DNA of 64,000 bases from Bradysia coprophila (GCF_014529535.1 NW_023503370.1:744001-808000), one strand, 5' to 3'. Numbered from the stretch's first letter, positions 14,150 to 27,137 are shown. The notes: generated by a model not told the origin, from the sequence alone. Program-made: numbers and translations.

Positions 14150-14370
14150 ATATTTTTTATCTACCTAGGTGAAGTAATAGCAGTGAAAACGTGCTATTAT
14201 TTCGCCGTCGGTAGATAAAATAGCATATTCAACCTCTGTCTAAATGTTTATTTAGACACTTGGGGTTATAACATTAGCCTTCGGCTCATGCAACAACTCC
14301 CCAAGTGTCTAAATAAACATGTGGACAGAGGTGAATAATCTACTAAAAATGCTACTATGCTCCGTCGTAT
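14150..14370. repeat. Two adjacent hairpins in one small element
   Basis: The first hairpin pairs TTTTATCTACC and GTAATAGCA (14153-14182) with TGCTATTATTTCG and GGTAGATAAAA (14192-14220). The second pairs the block holding CCTCTGTC and TGTTTATTTAGACACTTGGGG (14231-14266) with its reverse complement at 14298-14331. The loop of the second hairpin holds CCTTCGG. A MITE-like origin is inferred from the structure only. Confidence 0.65.
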
Positions 14371-15524
14371 GTAAAATATTATTTTATGAAAACCTATGAG
14401 CAAAAGGATTCGCAACTTTACAAATATTTTGAAACACATTGGCTATATAGCGCCGATTTCGACCAAAATAGTCGTGAATGAGGTAAGCGAGGAAGATGAT
14501 TACAACAATTTTTCAATAGGATATCAGGTTCACGCTACAGGCCACATCAGAAAAAAATATGATGCAGTTCAGTCATCTTATTATGATCCTACACTGAGAA
14601 AAATTAAATTTCAATAATATGTACTAGCAGTCCGTACTAAATACTAACGGCAAGTATTCAATATGAGTAGATATATATCACACGTGACCAATGTCAGAAG
14701 TAGTATGAGTCTGTTCCAAGGCCATACGAATTATCAAATTACTGTCAAATTTCATCCATAGAGACATACCCTCATCAATAATTATATGCAAACCGATCTC
14801 TGTGGATGAAATCATGTTCGTTCGGCTAGTCAAAATTCGTTTTTACAGTTACTCGGAACAACCCCATTTAAAACGAACGTCTAAGCATTGACCAAATCCA
14901 GTGTAGTTACGATGTCGGCGCTCTATCAAAATAACCCATGTTAATCAAATCGTAATTGATATCGTTGATATCGTAATTTTAATAGCCATTCACAAGATAA
15001 CAACTTCTTGGGTTTCAAGGCAATGGTTTCATGTTATAGGCATTTGTATTAAAAAATTCCACTAAATTCCAATTTTTCCGTGACTGATCGTTCCACATAT
15101 TCCACTATTAGTCTACCATTCGGTAGGTCTCTCTTACGTAAGTCAGGTGATATTGGCCCCCATTTTAACATCTCTAAAGTTAATGAAACGTTCCAAACAA
15201 ATACGCCTAGTTTCTGTTCAACTACAGTCGGTAGTTAAGGTAGACTCTTATTTTTGGTGGAAAGGTCAAAATACGTTGTTTCCAATAAAATGTAGAAATA
15301 TTTATTGAATCTTCACAGCGCGTATCTTTTTTTCGAACGTATGAACGTCATTGTGGAGTTACACCTGATTAACATGGAACAATACAATAAAAATGAATTT
15401 ATCAATTGAAATTTACAAGCATCAAAAACGTACCTTTCGTACCAAATTAATTATCGGAGTGGACTATTTCAATTATCCAATATTATGACTTTCCGATTGT
15501 AACGACAGCAAATACAATGGGATT

Positions 15525-15556
15525 GATAATCATAAGATAAGATAAGATTTGAGGAT
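15525..15556 (+). promoter_or_regulatory. Cluster of GATA-factor sites upstream of the aminopeptidase
   Basis: Four GATA cores lie within 32 bp (15525, 15536, 15541, 15553). Two are the strong AGATAAG form directly adjacent to each other. They end about 30 bp before the putative transcription start. GATA factors are known activators of insect midgut digestive genes, so gut expression of the downstream aminopeptidase is a reasonable inference. There is no direct proof in the sequence. Confidence 0.55.
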
Positions 15557-15586
15557 AAATTCGAGAATGCTCTATTCGATCGCGAG

Positions 15587-15592
15587 TCAGTT
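15587..15592 (+). promoter_or_regulatory. Arthropod initiator (TCAGTT) for the aminopeptidase
   Basis: TCAGTT matches the arthropod Inr consensus TCAKTY and would place the start of transcription at A15589, giving a 29-nt leader before the ATG at 15618. No TATA box is visible at -30, so an Inr-type promoter helped by the GATA cluster is likely. Confidence 0.55.
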
Positions 15593-15617
15593 ACACACTA
15601 AATAACGTCCGGTAAAG

Positions 15618-18600
15618 ATGACACGGTCAGCACCGGTGTGGCTGTTCACCGCAATCGTTTTTATTGCTCTAACTGATAAAATTTGTGCCGCAGTACATCA
15701 TCCAATTACGCAACGCGATGTAAAAGTTGAACCTCGTCAAGATGAAGGTAGAAGGTATCGATTACCGAATGACACCGTACCGGAGACTTATGATATCACC
15801 TTAACGACACGGATCGACAATGCCGATTTCGTATTTAATGGAAGTGTTCGAATTGGAATTTATGTCAATGAATCGACACAACTTATCACTCTCCATCACC
15901 GCCAATTGACTGTAATCAATGTCCAATTGTGGACAACCGCAAGTCCGGCACAAGAGGTGGTACTCGGTGCATATAGTTATGATCCAGTGTTAGAATTTCT
16001 ACAAATTCCAGTGACTGTAAATTTAACGGCAGGTGCTCGTTATACATTGTCCATTGACTACATAGGTACATTACGCGTAGACAATTACGGATTTTATCGA
16101 TCGTCATATAGAAATGATAATGGAGACCAAATTTGGCTAGCAACGACTCAATTCGAAAGTACGGATGCACGTCATGCATTCCCTTGTTATGATGAGCCTC
16201 AATTGAAAGCTGTATTCACAACGACAATAGTACATGGTTCATCATACACAGCGCTATCCAATATGCCTGTCACTACGGGATATCCCATTGTACAGTAAGT
16301 TCATTGGTTTCTCAAGACGACGCAAAGATAGATATGCTCATAAGCAATAACTGAATTGCGATATTTTCAGTGGTGATGGTACCACAACAACTCGATTTGA
16401 TCCAACGCCACCCATGTCGACCTATCTAAACGCTTTTGTTGTTTCCGATTTCGCTTCAACAGGAAGTGTACGGGGAAGAGTTCCCCAGAGAGTGTTTGGT
16501 CGATCGAGTGAGATAATTCATTCGACACTTACATTGAATGCTGGAATTGACATTCTGGATTCATTGGAGAGATATTTGGGTGTAAACTATTCGTTGCCGA
16601 AAATGGACCAAATTGCCATTCCCGATTTCGGGCCCGGTGCGATGGAAAATTGGGGTCTCGTGACCTACAGAGAAATAAGATTTTTCTTTAATGATGCAGT
16701 CGACGACTACAATTTAAAAACGGCCATTGTAACTACAATCGCTCATGAGGTATAAGACGGTGACTATTTGTAATCGAGTGATAAAATAAGAAAAACTCTT
16801 TAATTCTAGTTGGGTCATCAATGGTTCGGAAATTTAATTGGTCCAAGATGGTGGGACGTTATTTGGCTAAATGAAGGGTTCGCTAATCTGTTCGGTTTCA
16901 TTGGAACAGACGAGGTAGGTAAAATTATGTTCACGAAGTACGTTGATTAGTACGATCATACAGTCAAGTAGAAAGAATTATTTGTGCTGTTAAACCGGAT
17001 CTGATAAGATAACGACTTCGAAAAGAAAGAAAGAAAAAATGTGTAAGACAAAATATTATCGACTAATACAATCATCTTGTTCAGGTGTATCCAGACTGGC
17101 GCTTTATGGAATATTTTGTTGTCAGCACATTGCACAATGTTTTCCAATTAGATGCTCTCGAAGACACTCGTCCAATGACGTATTATGTCGAAAGTCCAGA
17201 AGCCATTTCGTATGCTTTTGATAATATTGCTTACGCAAAATGTAAGTTAATTAATTGATTGATTTTTTCATTCAATGTGTGTGGTGCATATAGTTGGTTG
17301 ATACGATCTTATGCAAAATGTTTATGTCGTTTGATGTATCGTTTAATGGCTTTTGCGTTTTAACACGTCATTCGTTTGGAGTATATTAACACAGTGAAAC
17401 GAGTCTCTCAAACGGAATGCGTTCAGTGGATACCCTATTCACAGCAGCTTTATGATGCTTCAATGGAGAAATTTCTTTCATTTCTATTAGTCATTATACC
17501 AGGATTCGCCCGAGTTTCCATTATTGCAGAGATAGCACTCTGTAGATGGTTCGTATTTCGTCTGCAAATTTTGTAAGAAAATGATTTCAGAAAAATCTCG
17601 TTTCGATGTTATTGTAATTTGTACATAATCGGAAGACGAAGTGTCGAATGTGATATGTTCTCACAGTGATAGATAAAATTGAGGAGTCAAATAATTGTTA
17701 TTGCATCATTTAGAATTGAAATCCTGGTGTCGATCCGTTCAAATTCCTTGATATATCAAATGGTATTCCGCAGCACACTGGAGATAGTTTTATAAGATAA
17801 AATTGAAGAGCTTAAAAGACAATACTTTAGTAACACTTCGGCAAAAATACTGCACGTTTTTGCATGCTCATCTAAGTTTACACATGAAGGTGAAGGTTAA
17901 ATGTGATTTCCTCAACCTCTTGAGGGATTTTTTTGAACTGCCAACTATCACAATCGTAACTGTTTTCCGGGGAGGTGCGGAAAAACATTTGGTCGAAGCA
18001 GGGAAAACCACAATTCTCAATAATTTTTCCGAGTACCAGCAATACAACGAATAACAATGGAAATGATTTAAATAGTACCACTGTCGCTATGGGGTGATGA
18101 GAAATGGTATTTTTGAACTACATGTTAATGCAAAACGTCGAAATTCATATTTAATTTTCTCACAGATCGAAACAATGGTCAAAATGTCTTATCGATTTAA
18201 ATAGTAGCTTTCGATTACCAAAATAAATATATAAAAAGTTTAGGTTGTACGACTTCTTCGTAAAAAACGGTGGTAGTTCATAAAATTTGTAAGATATTAA
18301 CGAGACCTACAGTTGGCGACTTTATAATGAGTGTCGCTTTTTTCAGATGTTTTACAGCTGATCCACTCACAATCAAAAATGCGCTAATACTTGTTTACAC
18401 GCAGCTGTGTGGTAATGATAAAACCGTTGAAAAACTTAAATCCATATTTAATTGTCTGAAAGAATAAGCTGAAAAACAGCTGCAACAAAATACGTTACTT
18501 ATTTGAAAGCCGCCGACTATAATCATTTGTAAAACAAATTGCAAATTTTTTGATGAAATTGTGGAATACTTCCAGAATTTTAGTTTTTTCTAGTGCTATT

Positions 18601-21506
18601 TTGCAAAGAATTTTTAGGCGTTGATTACTAATTTCCTTATTTTTCATACTGGACGAACTTTTTCCAAAGATGGAAATTTTGTGTGAATTTTGTCGTTTTT
18701 ACCGTTTTTTCTGCATTTTTGTTTTGTGTTGCTATCTAATGTTTTCGAATGTAATACAGACTTTGACGATACCTTTCCAAAGAACTATCATCTGTAGAAA
18801 TAGGACCACTTTGAAATGAAATTTCGGTCAATAATAATATTTTTTGACAAGACATTTCCAAAGAACCCTCAATTTTTGCATTGAGATGAAATTTGAGAAA
18901 GTTTTCGGTACATTTCACCATTTTTGTAGCGTTGCAGCGCAACGAAAAAAGTTTAATTTTAGCATATTCCTAAAGCTTTCGAAACCTTTCCAACGATCGC
19001 ACTTTGAAATCGATAAAATTTTAGATACGTCTCGAAAGAGATGGTTCCTACACCTAAATTTACTTCCTCATATCTCCAGAAGGAGTTCGAAATTGGCTGA
19101 ATTTGATACTACGATTAGTTCTAGGAAATGGGACGAAATTTGACACAGGTTACTTGACTGAAGACATCAAAAATTCCGTCCAAACATTTCATTTCCTAAC
19201 GATTTGTCCTTTGCATTTCCCGATTTTTTGCGAAAATAGTTCTAAAGTTCAGAATTCATCCTTAGAAACGACTGATCATTAATTTTCGGAAAAAAATAGA
19301 CGAATAAAGATATAGATGATTCCGCCCATGGCTTAGTCTTACGAGTTAATTTCCTTAAAATACCTAAAATTATGAATTTAGGAATTTTAGAGAATATTTA
19401 GTAATTGAATGGAAGTCCATTGGAAATACACAATTTTTGCTAATTTTTTTTCGATTTAAATAAACAAAGCAACAAAGCGTAAGCAACCCTTCTTCATCAT
19501 CTTATACAAGTGGAATGTTTTTGTAGTTGAGTAGTACGACAAACGGTCTATTGAGCTACCAAAATTGTAAAATAGATAAGAATTTTGCATGAAAAAATTA
19601 TTTAAATTTTCGTATGACTTTTTAGCTGGATGTGTACTGCGCATGTTTCTGCATGCATTATCCCAAAGAACGTTCGTTAAAGGATTAAACAATTATCTAA
19701 CTACAAAGTACGGCTAAAAAACCTTTCCACACTGTTCAAAATTTTCAATTTCTTTTTTTTTTATGCCACTCAGAGCCTATTCCGCTGCAAGCGAGGAAGA
19801 TCTGTTCAACGCTTTGCAGTCAGCTATCCAAGAAGACGGCCTACAGCTTCCTACCAGCTTCACAAATATAATGTCATCGTGGACACGTCAGAAAGGATTT
19901 CCGGTCGTAACAGTGGAAAGAAACTATGAATCGTCTACAGTTACATTAGATCAACAGCGATACGTTTCCGAGCTGTTAGCCACACCAGATCCGGCTAGAT
20001 GGTGGATTCCGTACAATTTAGCCACAGCTAGCTCGGCAAATTTCGATGAAACGACAGCCACGCACTGGTTGTCAGCCAATTCGGGCTCGCAAACAATTAC
20101 CGTGGCCAATCTTAATGCAAATGATTGGTTGCTTCTTAATAAGAAGGTATGCTTGATGTGCAGTGAATTGGATTCAAGACTGAACTAAACTCTTTTTCTT
20201 TTCTAAATTTATGTCTTTCGACAATAGGAAACCGGATACTATAGAGTCAAATATGACACCAGAAATTACGAACTAATTTCCCATGCCTTATATCAAGGGG
20301 GTGTCAGTCAAATGCATGCTCTTTCCAGGGCACAATTACTTGACGATGCATTCAATTTTGCACGAAATGATCAATTGAGCTACGCAGTTTTCTTAAACTT
20401 AACAAGATTTTTGCAAAAGGACAATGATTACATACCATGGGCACCGGCAAATACTGCATTTACATTTTTGGATCGAATGTTTGCAAGTCATGCCAGCCAT
20501 AACGTTTTCCGAGTAAGAAATCTATTCCACAACATTGTGGTACATTCTGCAAGATGTGTGAAATAACGCGCTAAAGAGCACAAGGTTCATCCACCATTAA
20601 TTTTCCACTAATTTACCTCATCTTCTTTATAGGACTACATTCGAAAACTAACCGAATCAATGTATGATGCGGTCTTTATTGATGATGTAGTTGGCGAACC
20701 GCATATTCGAAAGTACGGTCGTTCATTGATAATTAAACTGGCCTGTGAAATGGGATCTACACACTGCCGAGGTGACACACTAAACAGGCTAAGATTGTTA
20801 ACTGGAACAGATGATTTCCATCAAAACGTTCGTCCCGAAATGTATTGCGGTGCAATGCGTACATCTCTGAAGGCAGATTTCGATAGGGTTTGGCGCCGAT
20901 TACTCGACTCATCCGACTCATCGTACAGAAATATGTTAATAAATGCGTTGGCCTGTACCACATCCACGGATTTGCTATCAACGTACCTCAGTTCATCACT
21001 ACCAGCTACGAATCCTTTCCCGAATAATGTTACATACCGACCAGAAGAGTTGGTACGAGTATTCAATGCTGTATATCAATCGGGTCCAGTCGGCCTACGA
21101 CTTGCTATACCATTCTTAACAACAAATATAAACGCGGCATCGATGACTTTCGGCAACAGCAATCTGGGAAGCATTTACTTTAACATGGCTCTCAGGATTG
21201 GCGATCACACGTTGCATCATCAGGTGAATTTAGTTGAAAAATAAATTTGGCTTCACCTTACTAACATATGCGCATTAACCGTTACAGTTTGATATGCTCA
21301 CACAAGCATTAGGTCCGATAATAACAGCAGATGAAGCATCAGAGGCTGACTCTGAAATCATGAGCAATGTAAAGTGGGTGGAGACTCACGGACCAGTCAT
21401 TGATGCATGGTTGAAAGAACACCATACAAGTGGTAGCGCAACTTTAGTACTTTCATCGGTTATGTTTGTTGCAGCCGTAGTTGTATCAATCACAAAATAT
21501 TTCTAA
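15618..21506 (+). CDS. M1 zinc aminopeptidase (aminopeptidase N type), secreted or membrane-anchored
   Basis: Removes N-terminal residues from peptides at the cell surface. Exons: 15618-16294, 16371-16749, 16810-16914, 17085-17241, 19626-19707, 19774-20146, 20228-20512, 20633-21223 and 21288-21506. All junctions are GT-AG and in phase, giving 955 residues, the usual length for insect aminopeptidase N. A signal peptide covers about residues 1-25. The exopeptidase motif GAMEN is at 315-319. The zinc site is HELGH at 351-355 plus E374 (HEXXH-X18-E), and Y437 fits the transition-state tyrosine. The last 20 or so residues are hydrophobic after a small-residue SGS segment, consistent with a GPI-anchor signal, although a plain transmembrane anchor is possible. 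HELGH replaces the commoner HELAH. The 82-bp fifth exon is isolated behind a 2.4-kb intron and is easy to miss; it supplies the SGCVLRM helix after the tyrosine. The gene appears intact. Confidence 0.93.
18490..19330. repeat. Degenerate tandem-like repeat inside the aminopeptidase intron
   Basis: The intron 17242-19625 contains several loosely repeated blocks built on CTTTCCAA(A/C), each followed by AATTTTTGCA- or CACTTTGAAAT-like text and a GAAATTT motif. They occur near 18660, 18775, 18855 and 18985. Units are too diverged for a firm period. It has no coding sequence of its own. Confidence 0.4.
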
Positions 21507-21581
21507 GAGATTGTGTGGACAGTAAAGTTAAATAGAAAATTCACCAACTGCATTCGCTCACTTCTTGAAAAGCGCCGGGGA

Positions 21582-21587
21582 AATAAA
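21582..21587 (+). terminator. Poly(A) signal of the aminopeptidase gene
   Basis: AATAAA lies 76 bp after the TAA stop at 21504-21506, a normal spacing for a short insect 3' UTR. Confidence 0.6.
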
Positions 21588-23346
21588 GATGAAATTCGAC
21601 AATATTTCTGGCTTGTTTTGTTGTTTGACCTGCCACCAACCAACTCACAAAACTAATGTAGAAATGCAAATGACACCGACCAATTTCATTAAATATTTGA
21701 GATGAGGTGGCTGTGTAAACCTACCAAGACCAATGCAATACATATGCAGAAAGTGTCACATCATTTTCGTTACCGTATACTTTTCGATATTTTCATTTCA
21801 TGTAAGTTAAGGCGAAGATGTACCGTTTAAGTCAGAGAGGTATATTACAGAGCAAGCAAAACGGAAACTTTTCGATTTTCAGGAGTGAGTCATCGCTTTT
21901 TGGAACGAATATAAATAAGTAATTTGTAGGTTAAAGTTTAGAGTAACTTTCAATGGGGGTGTGTATCCTTGCGGATAAAGTTACCTTTTAACGTCATGCA
22001 TGAAATTATATGAAACATATACCCTTTTAGTATAACCGATCGGTTCTCAAAGAATAATTTATGGTTTATTACAGTTGACTTGTTGTTCTTATATGTTGTT
22101 GTTGTTTGATTATAAACAAGAGGGATAAAGTCGAGGATAAAGTTTATGTGATGCTTTTACACCCACCCAGATATTTTAGTTGGAAACATTTCGTCATGTG
22201 GCTTATATGACGACGACGATAAGAAGAAAAATGAACAGGAACATTGTCTATTGCAGTGAGAGTGTTGAAAACTTTTGCTATCAAAATTATTGAGGGGTCA
22301 AGACGACGGAGTCGAATATGAAATGTTTACGACCCAAGAGGCTGAAACCACCTGAAAAAATCGAAAAACTACGAAAAGTTGAGGCAGTAAAATACCAATG
22401 TTTGCCTTCATTTTGCTACGTAAAAACGATTATGTCAATAGACCGTGTGCGATTTTGAGAAAAAAGTTTCGTATTTCAATAAAAAGAAGATTTACCAAGA
22501 AAACTATTGAAAAAAAAAATAATTTTTTGTATAAAAATTATTGCAAAATATTGTTGCCATCCCGATGCCATCATGCTCATTAGAATCTTAGTAAGAATCC
22601 AATTAGAATGAATTAGAATGGTTCCGATATCATTCAAATTACAGCTTTTAAAGTGAGATATATAAAATACAGCAGACATTTTTCAGATATTCTGTTTACA
22701 CTTTTTTTCTACAGAATAATAATCTGCATCAATTAAAAATAAATTATTTATACTTCACCCGGTCTATTAATGACTCAGCGGTAATAGCATTATCGTTCAT
22801 TGTCACAATTACGGTGACATTTTTTGAAATTTTTTTTCCTTCGAAAATTAATTAAAAATGTTTCAAAGTTGAGTCGCCCACAAAAATCCTAGGGAGTTCT
22901 GCTACTTCCAGCTTCCCGTAAAACACATAATCAGTCTTCTAAATAGTGCAGTAGCCACGGAAGTGCCCGTGTCCATGAAAGGTGCACGGGATGTCTTGGA
23001 TGATTTGGATAGCCCTTGGTGCATTGAAAAACAAAAGTTCGCACGGTGAGCTTTAAAAATTTTTTATTCGACCTCTCGTGCACATGGGATATTTTTATGG
23101 GAATGTGCTCAGGGGCCTCCCAGGATGACGAAATGACTATTCCCAAAATATTTCGATGGGAAAATTTTTAATTAGATCGATTTTTCGTTTTTTTGGGACC
23201 TGCGGGAAGCTTCGAAGACTGACCTTACTGGTGACTCGTTTGAACACAAAAATATAGTTGCTGTTTAGCCTGAGATGTAAGCTTTACAGCGATACCAATC
23301 ATGACATTCATGACTACCAACAAACATCTTGTATGAGGCATAGTCA

Positions 23347-23833
23347 TTCAACGAGATGCCTGCGAATTTCAAAGGCTGTATCACACGTGGATGATTTCTA
23401 TTTTGTCTCAAAAAGTATGTTTAGTTATTTTACATAATTTAAGAGGTGAATAAAGGTCGAAAAATGAGTTTGTATTTCATTCTGATATAATCTTTGTTGT
23501 TAGACCTGAACAACCACCCCATTTTCTTCGTATAATTTCTCATTTTTTAGTGGAAACAACTAAAATGTTTCAGAATTAGCTTAGAACAGCTATTGGAGAA
23601 ACTACATACGAAACAATAGAAAATACAACCAAGTTTTGTTAATTTTTGACTCGAGCTAGTGCAATTTGCTCATGGGTTTAAATTTATAATTTTTTTTATT
23701 TCGAGTCAAAAATCTTCTTTTGACCTTTATTAACCCCTTAAATTATGTAAAATAACTAAACATACTTTTTGAGACAAAATAGAAATCATGCACGTGTGAT
23801 ACAGCCTTTGAAATTCGCAGGCATCTCGTTGAA
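23347..23833. mobile_element. 487-bp foldback (MITE-like) element
   Basis: About 117 bp at 23347-23463 are complementary to about 115 bp ending at 23833. Matching blocks include TTCAACGAGATGCCTGCG, AAAGGCTGTATCACACG, TTTCTATTTTGTCTC and AGTTATTTTACATAATTTAAG. Arm identity is high, so the insertion or duplication looks young. The roughly 255-bp centre encodes nothing recognisable. I could not identify a target-site duplication. Confidence 0.88.
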
Positions 23834-25175
23834 GTTCGGGTGCCGAGCTGAAATCCTGTCAGTTTTCGGGAAAAGGACGGGGGAAGTCTGTAGTGCACTA
23901 TTTCAGTTCTTGACCATTTTCAAACACTCTGAACAAAATATTTCGTATTTTATGGATGATATCGATAGAGAATTAAATTTCCTAAACCCTAGAAGTTTTT
24001 TCAAATTATGGTAGTCAGTTACTAATATCAGTTCGTAATAGACGAAGCCTGGGAGTAAGTTCTCAGGACGTGCAATCATAACTTATCGAATGATATTAAC
24101 TTGGAATTTTGCTTACTTCTAAATGTCAATATGATGTATCAAAATAGTGGCCGAACTTGACATTTTTCTAATATTTTCCTCGTGAAATCTTCTTTCTTAA
24201 ATATCCTGAACACCCTGTTAAACTTAAAAAAATTATTTATTTATTTGTTTTCTATGAAAGTTGCCATTTTTGCCTCAAGATATTTTTTAACAGTGACGAA
24301 AACGCTAGTTTTTTCCATTTTAACTTCATTAGTATGAATGAAATTGGACTGGTCGATGTAAAATCTATAGATTAATCACGACAATGCACCCTTAAAGAGA
24401 TTGTATTTTTCACGAATTATTTGAATAAAGGCTGACGATTATTTATTTTAAAAAAAACTTAAAAAATCGTAAAAAAATATAATTCCATCGTCGATCTTCA
24501 ACATTACTGCGACAAATTTAGTTAAAAAGTGTTATCATTATTTCTCTACAGACGCAACATAACCATTCTTCAGGACCACCCCGTAACCTTCAGTGCCTTT
24601 AGACATTCGAAAAATAGTATATTTATAGCAAATTTTCCAGGCAACAATATTATAGAACATTATCTAAATATAAAATCAATGTTTCCATCTGAAATATGAT
24701 AAAAACAGTGAAAAATTAGATTTTTCAAAATATTTCTTCACTTTCACCACATTTTTGGAACAACGTTGTGTGAATCTCGGTGTAAAGTGATTTATTAGGC
24801 ACACGATGTGTTGTTGCACTCAACGTTAGATGTCATAATGGTTATTTAGGACATCGAGTGGAAAGTATTTTATTAGGCACTAGATGTGTAATTATGCCTC
24901 AAAAAAATCTTGTTCAGATTTTTGCTTAAACAATTATTTTGCGCAAACGATGCGTTGTCATCATCACATTTTCACACTTATTGAGCATCCCTTGCATCTA
25001 GACACTTGTTAGGAAATAGTTATGTATGCAACAAGTTTCGAAATGACGTTGTTTTCGTCACTAGATGTGATGTTATCTATTAATAGGACATTCGATATTT
25101 TTAACGTTACGCGGAGGATCATAAGTGTTATGGTATAAAGTGTGCTTATGGACTTGTAATTTGAAATGAAAAATT

Positions 25176-25256
25176 GTTGCACAGGTGGGACACGAACCCA
25201 CAATCTTCACATTACCGGGGTGATACTCTAACCCATTGAGCTATCCTTAATTCGAT
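25176..25256 (-). other. tRNA-derived sequence (SINE head or tRNA pseudogene)
   Basis: On the minus strand there is a Pol III A box (TAGCTCAATGG, 25243-25232) and a B box (GGGTTCGTGTCCC, 25199-25187) at tRNA spacing. D-arm, anticodon-arm (loop CCGGTAA) and T-arm (GTGGG/CCCAC) pairings are present. The acceptor stem does not pair and the invariant U33 is C, so it is not a functional tRNA. If read as a tRNA the anticodon would be GGT (Thr). A tRNA-headed SINE continuing towards lower coordinates is the likelier explanation. Confidence 0.7.
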
Positions 25257-27055
25257 ACCAATAAGGATTTTTTTACGATGTGCTAGATTTACACTAGCCC
25301 CATTTTCGTCAGGCAGCTCATAGCGTTCAATAAACATTTACGGAAAAAAGGAGACAACGTTAAAAACTCCAGTTTTACGTTGGAGTTTATTGATCAAAGA
25401 TGATGCCCACTTTCCATTTTTACCCCGAGTTGTGTAATCGATTTCACATGTTATGAGCTCTTTTGGTTCAATATATAGATGTGGAGAACGTGTTCATCCA
25501 TTTACCCATTTACCTCACAAAACAGTAAGTGGAAAATCCATCGTTTCGTCTTGCAATGCATTTGATTGTATGTGAGGAACTTTATTGCTTCTGTGTAATG
25601 AATACGTGTCGATCATTCGTTAACGTTGATTGTTAAGAGATGTACACACAATACCACACAAATAAATTTCAATTTTAAATATTTCTATAAAATAATTTAT
25701 TTAAAAATTGCTAGTTACATACAATCATACAAAGTTATGTTTACTCTTACATCAAAACTTCCTTGATTTTTCTTTAGTAAGATGAATAAAAGAATTTTGA
25801 TTTCCTTTTTTTAAACTATTTACCTGAAACTAACGAAATGTTATAAAAATTAGTTCTATGACATCGAAGAACACACGCAACCGACCATTTGGCCAACTGG
25901 AAGATGAAAGTTTCCACGGCTTCTTATCGCCTTCATGAATTTTAACACAACAAAAAACCTCAACAACAACAAAGTCTGGAACGTAAGAATCTAATGGTCG
26001 TCTTGTTTCTCAGTACATAGTGATGTTATTATACGATTTCATCATGAAAAGTCTTTGCAATTTGAAGCTCCTATTACGCCAGGAGCTTTATTTGTTGAAG
26101 CAAATACGATAATAGAAACCACCTAATCGAGATACCGTTGCATTAGCAGAAGTATATTTGATTTTCCCGGGTTGATTTCTATTAAATAGAATTTACTGCG
26201 TCATTCCCTTGGGTATATGTTTCGCCAGAATACTTTTACGTCATAGGACTAAGACTTTGAACAAAAAAAAAGTTGTCTTAAGCGAAACTCTGCAAAAGCG
26301 AACCATTCTTCTAGCCGATAGAGAGATTATAATCTCTTCAATGGACATCGAGTTTTAACGATTTCCTCATTTTTCGGAACATTCTGGTTGTACAGTATAT
26401 AGTGCATTTTGCACCGTGTTGAACCAAGTAGATATTTGTCGGACTACCGCTACGTTAGGTCGCGTGACATAAAAATCAACCTGTGCAGCGAGGCCACACT
26501 TTATGCCAATGTCATATCACAATGAGACGTTTCATTGATCTTATATTGCATTGAAGGATTTTACATTAGAAACAGACAACTTATTCATTCCTTGCATCGA
26601 AATGATTGTCTCACGACAGTATGGGATAGGGGGTAGACTGTTGAATTGTTTTAGTTTCAAATTTTCCGGAATTGTTCTGCAACTAAGATAAGATTTGTTG
26701 AACTGTTTTAAGATCGAGGCAAAGTATTTTTGTTGTTTCTGTTTGCAGTGACTAACATTCTAGAACCAGTCAATCTAAGAAATTAGACTAGAGAACCATG
26801 GACACTTGACACTTTAAACAATGGGAATCTCAAAACCGTCTAAAATTTCAATCTGTGGCTGGTTTTAGTAAGTTGGTGACTGTATGAAAAATGCACAATC
26901 TGGAGCTCACTCCTTTACACTTTCCCCGATAACAGTTTCGGAATATCCATTGAAACTGACGAATTAATAGATGTAATCCTTGTTTGTAACTTTTTATGTT
27001 TCCAAGTGTGACCGGGGTGCCGTGAGTAAGAAATAGAATGTTACATACCAAGGAT

Positions 27056-27137
27056 CAAAAAGGTGTGTTTTAGACCCAGGTCGCGTCGCTCCATCCCTGG
27101 ACGTTTTCACCACCGTGGTCTAAAACACACCTTTTTG
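27056..27137. repeat. Perfect 21-bp inverted repeat around a 40-bp loop
   Basis: 27056-27076 (CAAAAAGGTGTGTTTTAGAC plus one base) is exactly complementary to 27117-27137. The loop is GC-richer than its surroundings and has smaller internal complementarity (CCAGG and CCTGG). It lies about 630 bp beyond the stop of the ABC transporter gene, so it could be a small transposon remnant or an RNA hairpin; I cannot tell which. Confidence 0.8.

Noticed and set aside
17376..18467. Several 60-80 codon frames within the aminopeptidase intron
   Set aside because: They would interrupt the reconstructed protein, lack family similarity, and the missing segment is supplied by exon 19626-19707.
25187..25243. 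Functional tRNA gene
   Set aside because: The acceptor stem does not pair and U33 is replaced, so only a tRNA-derived element is supported.
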